64,000 nt of DNA from Chloroflexaceae bacterium (GTDB lineage: Bacteria > Chloroflexota > Chloroflexia > Chloroflexales > Chloroflexaceae). The notes under the pieces are model-generated. The model was given only the letters and a program-made list of their open reading frames with translations, searched no databases and had not been told where the DNA came from. The translations under genes and the position numbers were made by a program. The stretch spans positions 52,518 through 116,517 of the forward strand of contig JANQID010000021.1 of assembly GCA_028282325.1 (NCBI GenBank), written 5' to 3'. The stretch's first letter is position 1; each line of letters opens with the position of its first letter. This document shows, piece after piece, positions 52,591 through 61,011 of the stretch.

Positions 52591-53469
52591 CTACGTCAGG
52601 AAATTGCGTGCCAGAGCGTTAAAGGCTTCGGGACACTCGGCTTGCGCCAGTCCCGAGCAGTTATCGAGCTCTGCCAGACGGGCGAATGGATTCCGCTTGA
52701 GAAACTCATGGGCTTTGTAGACCGGTGTAATCTTCGCTTCACGTCCCCAGATAATCAATATTGGCTGTTCCAATTGCGCAAATGTGTCTCCGATAGAACA
52801 ATTGAGCAACCCCGTAACGAAACAGAACGGCGCATAATGAGCGCCAGGCTGATGGCTGGACACATAAAACATCTCTATATCTTCCGCCGTAGCGGTCTCG
52901 GGTCGAGCGTAAGAATCCTGGGTCAGGAAATAGCGAATGCTCCAGCGCGTGCTGATAGCGCGGAACAAGGCTTTGCCGACAGGGCCGCGCAGGATTCGAT
53001 AGATCGATTTCGCTTTCGGTCCGGCGGGTTTCGCTAGTTGCGATATTCCCACAGGGCAGATCAACACCAGTGATCGGACGTGAGAAGGCCATTGCGCCGC
53101 AACTTCGATCGTGTAAGCAGATGCGAGGGAACTGGCGATAATAGCCAGCGGCTCGCCGATATGCTGGATATATTGGCCGATAACGTCAATGTAATCCTCG
53201 GCGCTGTACTCGCGATTCGGTCGATCCGAGCGGCCATAGCCGAGCAGATCGAGGGCATGAACCTGAAATTGATCGCTGAGTTCGCTGAATTGATGGCGCA
53301 TCTCGTATGCTGAAGCTGCGGCATTAATACTGTGTACCAACAAGATCGGCTTCCCGTTTCCTGAACGGTAGGTTGCAATCTGATGGCCTCGCCAGGTGAA
53401 GAAGGTCGGTTCAACCGGAAGCGGATTGAAGGGCGGAGGTTTTGGGGAATATGTAGAGTTTTCTGCCAT
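52591..53469 (-). CDS. Alpha/beta-hydrolase homologue with degenerate triad
   Basis: 292 residues with an alpha/beta-hydrolase fold. Nucleophile elbow I-A-S-S-L-A-S (Ser 114) replaces the usual G-x-S-x-G; oxyanion strand L-L-V-H-S-I-N (about residue 43) has HS for HG. The acid site, normally W-G-x-x-D, reads W-G-R-E-A-K (Ala 245) and the His site, normally C-G-H, reads N-C-S-G-L-A-Q (about 271-275). The acid and His residues of the triad are therefore absent at their usual places, with no obvious replacement. Flanking residues look well kept, so this is either a pseudoenzyme or a subfamily with other chemistry. Confidence 0.85.
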   Translation of the reverse strand: MAENSTYSPKPPPFNPLPVEPTFFTWRGHQIATYRSGNGKPILLVHSINAAASAYEMRHQFSELSDQFQVHALDLLGYGRSDRPNREYSAEDYIDVIGQYIQHIGEPLAIIASSLASAYTIEVAAQWPSHVRSLVLICPVGISQLAKPAGPKAKSIYRILRGPVGKALFRAISTRWSIRYFLTQDSYARPETATAEDIEMFYVSSHQPGAHYAPFCFVTGLLNCSIGDTFAQLEQPILIIWGREAKITPVYKAHEFLKRNPFARLAELDNCSGLAQAECPEAFNALARNFLT

Positions 53470-53497
53470 CGATATGATCTCCTAAGACATGCATGCG

Positions 53498-53525
53498 TTG
53501 TCGGTCAGCGCGACTGGATTATAAT
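53498..53525 (+). promoter_or_regulatory. Promoter of the PH-domain gene
   Basis: TTGTCG (53498-53503) and an exact TATAAT (53520-53525), 16 bases apart, within the 90-base gap to the divergent hydrolase gene. Transcription should start near 53532 and the ATG is at 53560. Confidence 0.6.
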
Positions 53526-53559
53526 GGAAGAGAAACGAGTGTGCCAACTGGAATGATCT

Positions 53560-54123
53560 ATGAATGATGAAATAACGTTTGAAGCTGCTCCGCTCGACGA
53601 TTATGCCACGCGGATAACTATGGGCGTTGCATATATGGGCGGCGTGTTAATGTTGCCTATGCTTTTTGCGTATTTGAGCAATCTGCGTTGGGGCGGATTG
53701 CTGATACCTAGCGCACTTGCATTGACGCTGGCCGTATTTTTGCTCTTAGCCTATGCTTTCCAGGCGACCGCGTATGTTATCGAAGATTCCCGACTGTTGA
53801 TTCGCCGTCGATGGGTGCGCTCGCTTGCCATATCGTTCGACCGAATTACGGGCGCATCTCCGGCTGTTATGTTGGCGGATATCCCGCGATCAGGCCTGCG
53901 CTTCGCGTTCAATCCGGGAGTGTTTGGGTACCAGGGACCGTTTCGCCTTGCACCATATGGCACGGCGTTTTTCCTTGCGACCAACCGTGAACGGCTTGTC
54001 GCCATTGCGCGTGAGGGCAAACCGCCGCTCATTCTCAGCCCGTTTCGACCCAAGGCGTTTGTAGAGGCTTTGAACAATAAACGCAGCCAGACGGCTCTCC
54101 AGCAGATAGAGCAGCAATTATGA
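53560..54123 (+). CDS. Membrane protein with bacterial PH-like domain
   Basis: 187 residues. Two helices (about 22-42 and 46-66) are followed by a strand-rich domain, A-Y-V-I-E-D-S-R-L-L-I-R-R-R-W-V through L-I-L-S-P-F-R-P-K-A-F, characteristic of bacterial pleckstrin-like (bPH) proteins. The central R-L-A-P-Y-G-T-A-F-F-L and final helix agree. The known functions of such proteins are few. Its promoter and terminator make it monocistronic. Confidence 0.72.
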   Translation: MNDEITFEAAPLDDYATRITMGVAYMGGVLMLPMLFAYLSNLRWGGLLIPSALALTLAVFLLLAYAFQATAYVIEDSRLLIRRRWVRSLAISFDRITGASPAVMLADIPRSGLRFAFNPGVFGYQGPFRLAPYGTAFFLATNRERLVAIAREGKPPLILSPFRPKAFVEALNNKRSQTALQQIEQQL

Positions 54124-54154
54124 GATGATGACAATCGCTTGATCGCGAAATGCC

Positions 54155-54206
54155 ATTGAAGAAGCCAGCATGCGTGCATTGATATGCACCGGCTGGCTTC
54201 TTCAAT
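54155..54206. terminator. Hairpin between convergent genes
   Basis: ATTGAAGAAGCCAGC (54155-54169) pairs with 54192-54206, 15 base pairs, with a further GTGCAT/ATGCAC inner stem (54174-54189). It lies between the PH gene and the GT4 gene ending at 54245. No strong T-run, so termination is inferred from position. Confidence 0.6.
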
Positions 54207-54244
54207 AATGCAGGCTGCTGATAGTTCGGCTATGGCAAATGCAG

Positions 54245-55387
54245 CTAAGCTGCCCTATGCACGAATTGCCGTCTGGGCGTGTGGCGTAAGACTTTTTCGT
54301 AGTATCCCATCAATTCACTCATAACGCTGGGCCAGGAGCGTTTCTCGGCGTCCGATCGACCGGCATAACCCATTGCGAGTCGCATTTCAGGGTTATTCAG
54401 CAAGTGACGCAGTTGCGAGCGTAAATCGCTGGCCACGCCTGGCTCAAAGAGGCGACCGGTAATGCCTTCACGCACCAGATCCAGCGTTCCACCGCTGCGC
54501 GCTCCGACAACCGGCAGGCCTGATGCCATAGCTTCCTGGATAACTTGCCCAAAAGTATCCGTGTCTGAAGGGAAGACAAATATGTCGGCGCTTGCATACG
54601 CAGTAGCCAGACGCTGACCTTTGAGGTAGCCTGTGAAATGCACCGGCAACCCTGAACAGCGTTGCTCAAGCTCGGGGCGCGCCGGCCCATCGCCGACAAA
54701 GACGAGGTGAACATTGTCTAGGCCCTGGATTGCCTCGGGGAGGAGGCCAATCCGTTTTTCGGCGGCGATGCGCCCGACATAAAGCAGAATCGTTTCGCCC
54801 GGCTTTGCGCCGACTGAGGCTCGCCACTCGTCGCTGCGGTTGCGAGGGTGAAAGCGATCAACGTCTACGCCGCGCCCCCAGAGTCGTAGACGCCGGAAAC
54901 CGTACGAGCGTAGGGCGCAGATAGTAGCGGTCGAGGGGCACAGCGTTATCAGTGATCGGTTGTGGATCCAGCGTAGATACGAGTTAACCACATCCTGCAA
55001 GAAGCCAAAACCATAATGGTGGCTGTATGCTCCAAAATCCGTGTGATAGGATGAAATAAGCGGCAAATGAAGGTTACGCGACACCGTCGGCACGACGGAT
55101 CCCATCACTGCCGGGCCGGCCAGGTGGAGCAAATCAGGTTTGAAGCGACGTAAGTGTGCGGTAATGCCAAACTGGGGCGGGGTCAATTTCACTTCCGGGT
55201 AGAGCGGCAGGGGCATACCGCTGAGCGGCACGATTTCAGCGCCGGCATAACTATCCGGAGCGCCCTGAGGCGCAAACAATAACGCCTGATGCCCGTTAGA
55301 TTGAAGATATTCCAACAACCGGCAAAGCGTTGTCGTTACGCCATTCACATCGGGCAGAAAAGTCTCACAAATCAGAGCTACGCGCAT
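54245..55387 (-). CDS. GT4-family glycosyltransferase (MgtA/SqdX-like)
   Basis: 380 residues. The start R-V-A-L-I-C-E-T-F-L-P-D-V-N-G-V-T-T-T and the S-S-Y-H-T-D-F-G-A-Y segment (about residue 113) are typical of the GT4 branch that glycosylates diacylglycerol or phosphatidylinositol (MgtA, PimB, SqdX), which matters as phototrophic Chloroflexota make glycolipids and sulfolipid. Donor half: L-L-Y-V-G-R-I-A-A-E-K-R, then F-P-S-D-T-D-T-F-G-Q and E-A-M-A-S-G-L-P-V-V. It shares 23 bases with the end of the GT2 gene upstream and is probably co-transcribed. Confidence 0.87.
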   Translation of the reverse strand: MRVALICETFLPDVNGVTTTLCRLLEYLQSNGHQALLFAPQGAPDSYAGAEIVPLSGMPLPLYPEVKLTPPQFGITAHLRRFKPDLLHLAGPAVMGSVVPTVSRNLHLPLISSYHTDFGAYSHHYGFGFLQDVVNSYLRWIHNRSLITLCPSTATICALRSYGFRRLRLWGRGVDVDRFHPRNRSDEWRASVGAKPGETILLYVGRIAAEKRIGLLPEAIQGLDNVHLVFVGDGPARPELEQRCSGLPVHFTGYLKGQRLATAYASADIFVFPSDTDTFGQVIQEAMASGLPVVGARSGGTLDLVREGITGRLFEPGVASDLRSQLRHLLNNPEMRLAMGYAGRSDAEKRSWPSVMSELMGYYEKVLRHTPRRQFVHRAA

Positions 55388-56108
55388 GGTTCATACTCCA
55401 ATAGCCCCAGTCATTTCGCAGCCAGCGTTGGGGCAATGGCATATAGAGATTAATGAAAAGCATCGTATTTCGCGCCAGACTGTGGGCGGTTTTTAATGCC
55501 ACGCCACGGTCAAGCCTACGATCATCTAATGAGCGAACTGCCAGTTCGCCGCGGTATGCAACCGAATATCCCAGTCGACGCGCCCGCATCATTAACTCGG
55601 TGTCCTCATTAACTTGAAGATCGACCCGAAAACCGCCCACCTGCTCGAATATATGACGGCGCAAGCCCATATTAGAACCGGAAGCAGCAGGAATGTTTGC
55701 ATAATAGTGGCAGATCCGCTGGCATGCGTTGGAGAATCGGCTGTAGTTGATATATGAGCTGGTGGCGTGCTTCGGTCCATAGAAGGCATCGGGGATCTGA
55801 TATTGGCAGTGAGCGAATGTGCGGAAGTAATCCGGCTCAAAGCGTACATCGGCATCGCTGAATATCAGCCATTCGCCTTGAGCTACCTGAGCGCCAATCT
55901 GACGGGCCGGGGCAATAGCCACAGGCGCACGAATAACTTGCGTTCTTTCCGGTCGCAAGCGTAGGATGACTTCATCTGTGCCGTCATTGCTGGCATCGAC
56001 AACAATAAGTTCGACTTCTGGGTGTAACGAAGCAAGGAATGCGCCTATATTGCGGCGTTCATTGCGAGTAGGTATGATAACGCTAACCGCTCGAAGATCG
56101 AGAGTCAT
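55365..56108 (-). CDS. GT2-family glycosyltransferase
   Basis: 247 residues. V-S-V-I-I-P-T-R-N-E-R-R-N (about residue 8), V-V-D-A-S-N-D-G-T, the metal site F-S-D-A-D-V-R-F (about 84) and E-D-T-E-L-M-M-R-A-R (about 168) mark a compact GT2 enzyme without membrane helices. It lies just upstream of the GT4 gene and overlaps it by 23 bases, with a small unknown gene 9 bases before it, so the three form one leftward unit. Sugar and acceptor unknown. Confidence 0.86.
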   Translation of the reverse strand: MTLDLRAVSVIIPTRNERRNIGAFLASLHPEVELIVVDASNDGTDEVILRLRPERTQVIRAPVAIAPARQIGAQVAQGEWLIFSDADVRFEPDYFRTFAHCQYQIPDAFYGPKHATSSYINYSRFSNACQRICHYYANIPAASGSNMGLRRHIFEQVGGFRVDLQVNEDTELMMRARRLGYSVAYRGELAVRSLDDRRLDRGVALKTAHSLARNTMLFINLYMPLPQRWLRNDWGYWSMNHARSSDL

Positions 56109-56117
56109 AAATAAAAT

Positions 56118-56387
56118 TTAGTAGACAACAGCCTCGGCAAGATGCTGTTCAGCTAAAAACTCGCGTACTATCGGGTTATCGTGGATCACAAACAACTTTC
56201 GCCGCTCACGAAGAGCGAGAATGAAATGGAGCGCCCACGGGGTGCCTGGCCGATTCGACCAGCCTGGCCGTGCCAGTATGGGAGTTTCGACTTTCCAACC
56301 CTCTTCCATCGCCGCTCGCAGTTCATTCAAGCGTTGAGTGTCCTGGCAAGAAGCTCCCGGCGATCTGCGGCGATTCCGCGTCGCCAT
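56118..56387 (-). CDS. Small protein of unknown function
   Basis: 89 residues, no membrane helix or signal. The start is basic (R-N-R-R-R-S-P-G) and the remainder has E-E-G-W-K-V-E-T-P-I-L and a conserved-looking C-terminal block with H-F-I-L-A-L-R-E-R-R. I recognise no family. GAGGAAAT precedes the ATG well. It begins the leftward unit with the GT2 and GT4 genes, so a regulatory or accessory role in glycolipid synthesis is a guess. Confidence 0.55.
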   Translation of the reverse strand: MATRNRRRSPGASCQDTQRLNELRAAMEEGWKVETPILARPGWSNRPGTPWALHFILALRERRKLFVIHDNPIVREFLAEQHLAEAVVY

Positions 56388-56446
56388 ATTTATTTCCTCT
56401 CGGTCTGAGAAAATGGCTATTCTGTTGGAAATGATAAAGTTGTCGT

Positions 56447-56496
56447 GTTAGCAAAAGGTTATGCGCTGTTTAACGAATTGCTAACAAAAGGTCATG
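56447..56496. promoter_or_regulatory. Direct repeats upstream of the small GT operon
   Basis: GTTAGCAAAAGGTTATG (56447-56463) and GCTAACAAAAGGTCATG (56480-56496) agree at 14 of 17 positions and start 33 bases apart, about three helical turns. They precede the leftward operon at 56387. On the minus strand TTGTTA within one and CATAAC at 18 bases could serve as a weak promoter. The rest of the 304-base gap (56388-56691) has no gene I can support. Confidence 0.4.
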
Positions 56497-56691
56497 TTTT
56501 ACTATGATTTGTTAAGAGTGATTAAATGCTGTCGTTGGAGGGGAAGATTGTATGTTCGATCTTCCTTACAGTTGCTTTGAATCCATCAAGTGCGCCAGGT
56601 CGCAATAAAGTGCGTTTGCTAGTCCTGGCGGTTCACATATGACAGATTTTTGCGTTGCTTGGGTTATGCATTATTTGTCCGGCATAGCGCC

Positions 56692-57405
56692 TTATACTTC
56701 ACCATACACTGGAATATGCGCTCCGCTGATAATCCGCGCGTCAGGGCCAATCAAAAACCGTATGACCCGGGCGATCGCTTCAGGTTTGACCCATGCGCTG
56801 TAATCGGCGTCGGGGTTGGCTGCCCGGTTGGCGGGCGTATCAATGACGCTTGGCAGCACCGAGTTGACGGTGATATGATGCGGGCAAAGTTCGTCGGCCA
56901 GCGCCTCCGTGAGTTGCAGCACCGCGCGCTTGGAGGAAGCGTAAGCCGATAGGTTTGCTCCCGATTGCATAGCAGTACGTGTGCTCACATTGACGATTGA
57001 ACCGCCGTGCTCGATCATATGTGGTATGGCAGCGCCACATGCAAGCACAGCGGTTTTCAGGTTGATATCGAGTTGCTGTTGCCAGATTGACCACGGTGTC
57101 TTGTGGACGGGCTGACCGCCGCCAAAACCGCCTGCCGCATTGATCAGCGCATCAATACGACCGTGCTGTTGCGCGATGCTTTGGCAGTAGCGAATAACGG
57201 CGTTTTCGTCGGTGAGATCAACCAGCGCGCCATCGAAGGGCGCATTCGGGGAAATTTGATGACGTGCGTAGAGGTCGTCAAGCTGATTGTTTGACCGGAA
57301 AGGAACAGCCACCGTCGCACCTGCTTCGAGCAGGGATGCGACGACGCTGCCTCCCAATCCACCTGTAGCGCCGGTGACAATCGCTATCGTGCCTGTAAGC
57401 TCCAT
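56692..57405 (-). CDS. Short-chain dehydrogenase/reductase (SDR)
   Basis: 237 residues. NAD(P) site V-T-G-A-T-G-G-L-G-G (about residue 11) and the Rossmann strand N-A-A-G-G-F-G (about 89). The catalytic Ser lies in I-V-N-V-S-T-R (about 140) and Tyr/Lys in Y-A-S-S-K (about 155). Length and motifs fit a classical SDR; the substrate is not determinable. It is the last gene of the rsfS unit, 51 bases after the small membrane gene. Confidence 0.9.
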   Translation of the reverse strand: MELTGTIAIVTGATGGLGGSVVASLLEAGATVAVPFRSNNQLDDLYARHQISPNAPFDGALVDLTDENAVIRYCQSIAQQHGRIDALINAAGGFGGGQPVHKTPWSIWQQQLDINLKTAVLACGAAIPHMIEHGGSIVNVSTRTAMQSGANLSAYASSKRAVLQLTEALADELCPHHITVNSVLPSVIDTPANRAANPDADYSAWVKPEAIARVIRFLIGPDARIISGAHIPVYGEV

Positions 57406-57455
57406 ATCAACCTCATACGTTGATAACCCCTGGCCTGCAACAGGAACACTTCTTG

Positions 57456-57671
57456 CTATTGAAGCAGTAAATCAAAGCTGGGATGATCGTTTCCGCCAGA
57501 CAATCGGCGAACGCTCTGTCGTAACACACGTACAGTGTCTTCGCCGAGCCAGAATGTCAGCACAGATCCAATAACGAGACCTAAGGCGCTGCCTAGAGCC
57601 GCTCCGAGCGCAAAGAGCGCAAAGCGTCGGCGACGCGATAAAGACCTACGATGTGATATGACATTGCTCAT
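57456..57671 (-). CDS. Small single-span membrane protein
   Basis: 71 residues: a basic N-terminus (R-R-S-L-S-R-R-R-R), one Gly/Ala/Leu-rich helix (about 17-42) with G-x3-G spacing, and a short polar tail. No family recognised. Seven bases from rsfS and on the same strand, so co-transcribed. The G-x3-G spacing suggests helix packing, a generic inference. Confidence 0.6.
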   Translation of the reverse strand: MSNVISHRRSLSRRRRFALFALGAALGSALGLVIGSVLTFWLGEDTVRVLRQSVRRLSGGNDHPSFDLLLQ

Positions 57672-57678
57672 AGATTCC

Positions 57679-58029
57679 TCATTGAACTACGACCACAGGC
57701 GAAGCTTTGCTCCAGAGTCGTTCGAGTTGATAGTATTCCCGTTGAGTCGGACTGAACACATGCACGACAACATCGTCATAATCGAGAACGATCCAGCCTG
57801 TATCAGTCGAACCCTCGACGCGCGGATTCAGATTAAATTCCCGTTGCACCACCTCGTCGATATGCTCGATAATTGCTTTCAACTGACGCTCATTCTCGCC
57901 AGAACAAATCACAAAGTGGTCGGCGATGGAACTAAGTTTCCGAATATCGAGCAGCACAATGTCGTGAGCTTGCTTATCCTCGGCTAGCTCTACGATCCGT
58001 CGTGCGAGGGTTATCGTTTCGATGGTCAA
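57679..58029 (-). CDS. rsfS: Ribosomal silencing factor RsfS
   Basis: 116 residues, the normal RsfS (DUF143) length. The family binds ribosomal protein L14 of the large subunit and blocks subunit joining when nutrients run short. The conserved blocks I-V-L-L-D-I-R-K-L-S, A-D-H-F-V-I-C-S-G, R-V-E-G and G-W-I-V-L-D-Y-D-D-V-V-V-H-V-F are all seen. The start is TTG (58029-58027) close behind AGGAG; no ATG exists upstream of the conserved part. The usual nadD partner is not in view. Confidence 0.95.
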   Translation of the reverse strand: MTIETITLARRIVELAEDKQAHDIVLLDIRKLSSIADHFVICSGENERQLKAIIEHIDEVVQREFNLNPRVEGSTDTGWIVLDYDDVVVHVFSPTQREYYQLERLWSKASPVVVVQ

Positions 58030-58172
58030 CTCTCCTGATTCTTCTACGGACGCTTATATGATTTCTAGATCGTATCATATTTGACGCGCTGTGTAAACTC
58101 CTGGAAAGGCCATCTGGCAAGGTAATACGTAGCATGTCGGTATGAAGTAAAGTCGGGAGACAGATCGGTGAG

Positions 58173-58222
58173 ATTGGGAGAACGATCTAGAAGCAGTGTC
58201 ACTTCCAGATCGTTCTCCCAAT
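58173..58222. terminator. Strong hairpin after nrdJ
   Basis: ATTGGGAGAACGATCT (58173-58188) is exactly complementary to 58207-58222, 16 base pairs around an 18-base loop, beginning five bases after the nrdJ stop. No T-run follows on the minus strand, so it may terminate with help or stabilise the nrdJ mRNA 3' end. Confidence 0.65.
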
Positions 58223-58226
58223 TTGT

Positions 58227-60671
58227 TTAGCATTCAGTGTAGCCGCATATATAGCATTTGCGACAGCCTTCATTATTCAAAAGCGTCGCGTTCTGGCATT
58301 CAGGGCAAATCTCGCCGCTGGCGATCAATTCGCTATGTTCAGCCAGGTCGCGATAGCTGTCCGCATGATCGGCAGCGTGCCCATTGTCGTTGCCATTACT
58401 GTAACCGTTCGATTGGCTCGTAACCTCGTCGACGTAGTAGTCTTGCAGGATCTTGCCAATTGCATCGGGGACGGAGCGTACACGGTCGGGTCCAAACCCT
58501 GTACTGCGGCTTCCTCCGATGCCGCGCAATTGTTCGGCCAGCAAGTTGATTGGAATGCCGCAACGCAAGCCCAGCGACAATAATCGCCCCAGCGCCTCGG
58601 TGAAGGCCATCACGTCGCTGCCAGCCCGCCCGATGATAGCGAATACTTCCAGCGGCTCGCGATCAACTTCGGTCACGAAAAGGCGCAGTTTGCCGTGGGG
58701 TGTGCTGAGGGGATAGGAGCGGCTGGTCAATGGTCCGAGCGGTATCGGGCGCGGGCTGAGTTTGCTCGGCGTTGGGGCTTCAGTCTGAAAGGTTTGAGCC
58801 GGCGCTGCGTCTGAAACGGTTGCTTGCACCTGATTGGTTGCCGAACCGGTCGAAAGCACCTGGTTGCTGCGCGAACCATCGCGATAGACGGTGATGCCCT
58901 TGCATTTGAGGCTGAAAGCTAGTTCGTAGGCCGCACACACGTCTTCCGGCGTTGCATCATGCGCAAAGTTGATCGTCTTTGAGATCGCCGAGTCGGTATG
59001 CTCCTGGAAGGCCGCCTGCATCCGTACATGCCATTCCGGCGCTATATCGTGTGCAGTCACCCAGATGCGCTGGACATCTTTGGGCGTTTCAGAATGGTGA
59101 ATGTGGCCGGTATTGGCGATGCGCTCCATCAGTTCCTTGCTGTACCAGCCTTGGCGTCGGGCCAGCGCGATGAAATCGGCGTTGATGTCAAGCATGCGCG
59201 TGTCGGCCTGGTAACGCCAGAACGCAACCGCAAAGTGCGGTTCGATGCCCGATGAGCACCCGGCAATCATGCTGATCGTGCCGGTTGGCGCCACGGTGGT
59301 CAGGTTGCAGTTGCGCAATCTCCGTTCTGGGCGTATGCGCGAACCATCGGGTCGCCGGGCGCATGTGTTGTCTGGCCCCCAAATGCTCGCTTCCCATTCT
59401 GGAAAGACGCCGCGTTGCCGGGCGAGCTGTTCGGAGGCGACCTTTGCTTCCTCATCAACAAAGCGCATTACCTCGCGTCCGAGGTTGACCGCCTGGTGTG
59501 AGTTGTAGGGGATTCCCAGGCGCACGAGCATATCGGCCCATCCCATCACTCCCAGTCCAATCCGACGAATGCGCTGGCTGGTTTCTGCGATTTGCGGCAG
59601 CGGATAGTGGTTGGCGTCGATCACGTTGTCGAGAAAATGGGTGCTGTGATGGACGACATCGCGCATACTCTCCCAATCGATTTCACCCTGTTCGGTGACA
59701 AACTTGCCCAGATTGATCGATCCAAGATTGCAGACATCGTAGGGAAGCAGCGGTTGCTCTCCGCAGGGATTGGTCGCCTCGTAATCGCCCCGTTGCGGAA
59801 CCGGGTTGTACTCGTTGGCCTGGTCGATGAAAAACAATCCCGGTTCGCCCGTGGCGTGCGCGCTCTGAATAATCAGATCGAACACCATCCGCGCGCGTAG
59901 CCGCATCGGCTGTCCGGCTGGAATCAGTACCTCGCCGGTCAACGGGTGCTTCAGTCCGTCTCTGCTCGCAACCTGCACACGTTTCGTGCGCGGGTTTATC
60001 AAGTCGTATTCAGCATCATCTTGAACTGCCTGCATAAAGGCATTGGTGATCGCAACGCTAATATTAAAATTCGTGATTTTGGTAGTATCGCTCTTGCTAG
60101 TGATAAATTCAAGAATATCAGGATGATCGACCGCCAGGATGCCCATATTCGCACCCCGGCGCGTGCCGCCTTGTTTGATGGCCTCGGTCGAATTGTCGTA
60201 GACTTTCATAAAGCTCACCGGTCCGCTGGCCACCCCCATCGTTGAGCGCACGACATCGTTGCGCGGGCGTAGACGGCTGAACGCGAACCCGGTGCCGCCG
60301 CCGCTCTGATGAATCAATGCCTGGTGTTTCAGTGTCTCGTAGATGCTGCTGAGGTCATCGTCGATGGGCAACACAAAGCAGGCGCTGAGTTGTCCGAGCG
60401 GGCGTCCGGCGTTCATCAACGTGGGACTGTTTGGCTCGAAGCAGCCTTCAACCATAAGTGTATAGAACGAGTCGGCCACAGCAGCGATTTCGTCGTCGGC
60501 AACGCCATAGCGCGCATCGACTGCGGCGAGCGTGTCGGCCACCCGCCGAAACAGCGTCTCAGGCTCTTCAATAATATTTCCATATTCGTCTTTGATGAGA
60601 TAGCGTTTTCTGAGCACTGTTTGGGCAATGTCGGTCAGTCTGGTTGATGATGCAGCTATGGGCTGCGGCAT
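58227..60671 (-). CDS. nrdJ: Vitamin B12-dependent ribonucleotide reductase (class II)
   Basis: 814 residues from ATG 60671, with AAGGAG nine bases before it; an in-frame TTG lies upstream. It reduces ribonucleotides to deoxyribonucleotides using adenosylcobalamin. Conserved blocks: G-R-P-L-G-Q-L-S-A-C-F-V-L-P (first active-site Cys), the radical triad N-P-C-G-E and D-V-C-N-L-G-S-I-N-L, and P-T-G-T-I-S-M-I-A. The C-terminal region (from about 690) has the G-R-A-G-S-D segment and ends in C-P-E-C...C-R-K-C-Y-I-C-G-Y-T-E-C, the redox-active and zinc tail. It is oxygen-independent and suits an organism that lives with varying oxygen. Confidence 0.97.
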   Translation of the reverse strand: MPQPIAASSTRLTDIAQTVLRKRYLIKDEYGNIIEEPETLFRRVADTLAAVDARYGVADDEIAAVADSFYTLMVEGCFEPNSPTLMNAGRPLGQLSACFVLPIDDDLSSIYETLKHQALIHQSGGGTGFAFSRLRPRNDVVRSTMGVASGPVSFMKVYDNSTEAIKQGGTRRGANMGILAVDHPDILEFITSKSDTTKITNFNISVAITNAFMQAVQDDAEYDLINPRTKRVQVASRDGLKHPLTGEVLIPAGQPMRLRARMVFDLIIQSAHATGEPGLFFIDQANEYNPVPQRGDYEATNPCGEQPLLPYDVCNLGSINLGKFVTEQGEIDWESMRDVVHHSTHFLDNVIDANHYPLPQIAETSQRIRRIGLGVMGWADMLVRLGIPYNSHQAVNLGREVMRFVDEEAKVASEQLARQRGVFPEWEASIWGPDNTCARRPDGSRIRPERRLRNCNLTTVAPTGTISMIAGCSSGIEPHFAVAFWRYQADTRMLDINADFIALARRQGWYSKELMERIANTGHIHHSETPKDVQRIWVTAHDIAPEWHVRMQAAFQEHTDSAISKTINFAHDATPEDVCAAYELAFSLKCKGITVYRDGSRSNQVLSTGSATNQVQATVSDAAPAQTFQTEAPTPSKLSPRPIPLGPLTSRSYPLSTPHGKLRLFVTEVDREPLEVFAIIGRAGSDVMAFTEALGRLLSLGLRCGIPINLLAEQLRGIGGSRSTGFGPDRVRSVPDAIGKILQDYYVDEVTSQSNGYSNGNDNGHAADHADSYRDLAEHSELIASGEICPECQNATLLNNEGCRKCYICGYTEC

Positions 60672-60842
60672 ACATGATGCTCCTTTCTGCGGCTTTTGAA
60701 TGAGGCGCGGATAGCGCAAAGCCAATGCGTGATAGAAAGTGAAACTCGTTAAAGTGTAAATAATAAGGGTATGTTATGAATCGGGGTGAGAAGTATTTGA
60801 AAGAGGTTTGTTGTTAATTAGAAAATGCTATAAAACTGAAAT

Positions 60843-60888
60843 GTACTGTATATTGTATCTTCCAAGTTATGTATACTCTATATGTTGT
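60843..60888 (-). promoter_or_regulatory. Candidate pair of NrdR boxes upstream of nrdJ
   Basis: GTACTGTATATTGTAT (60843-60858) and ATACTCTATATGTTGT (60873-60888) each match 12 or so of 16 positions of the NrdR consensus ACACTATATATAGTGT. They are 30 bases apart, near the usual three-turn spacing. NrdR represses ribonucleotide reductase genes. They lie 170-220 bases upstream of the nrdJ ATG. The remaining 60672-61011 gap is A+T-rich and I saw neither another gene nor a cobalamin riboswitch. Confidence 0.6.
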
Positions 60889-61011
60889 ATTACATTTACA
60901 TAGGGCTAGTGTAGCACGTCTGTTACAGGCTGTCAAGAGGAGTTTGTGGCGAAAGAAAAGAGTTTACAGATATAACTTCCGGCTTGTTAATGGCGCAAGC
61001 ATCCGCCCAGG

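Noticed and set aside
60672..61011. Cobalamin riboswitch before nrdJ
   Set aside because: The region is A+T-rich and I do not see the B12-box or the multi-helix arrangement expected of that class.
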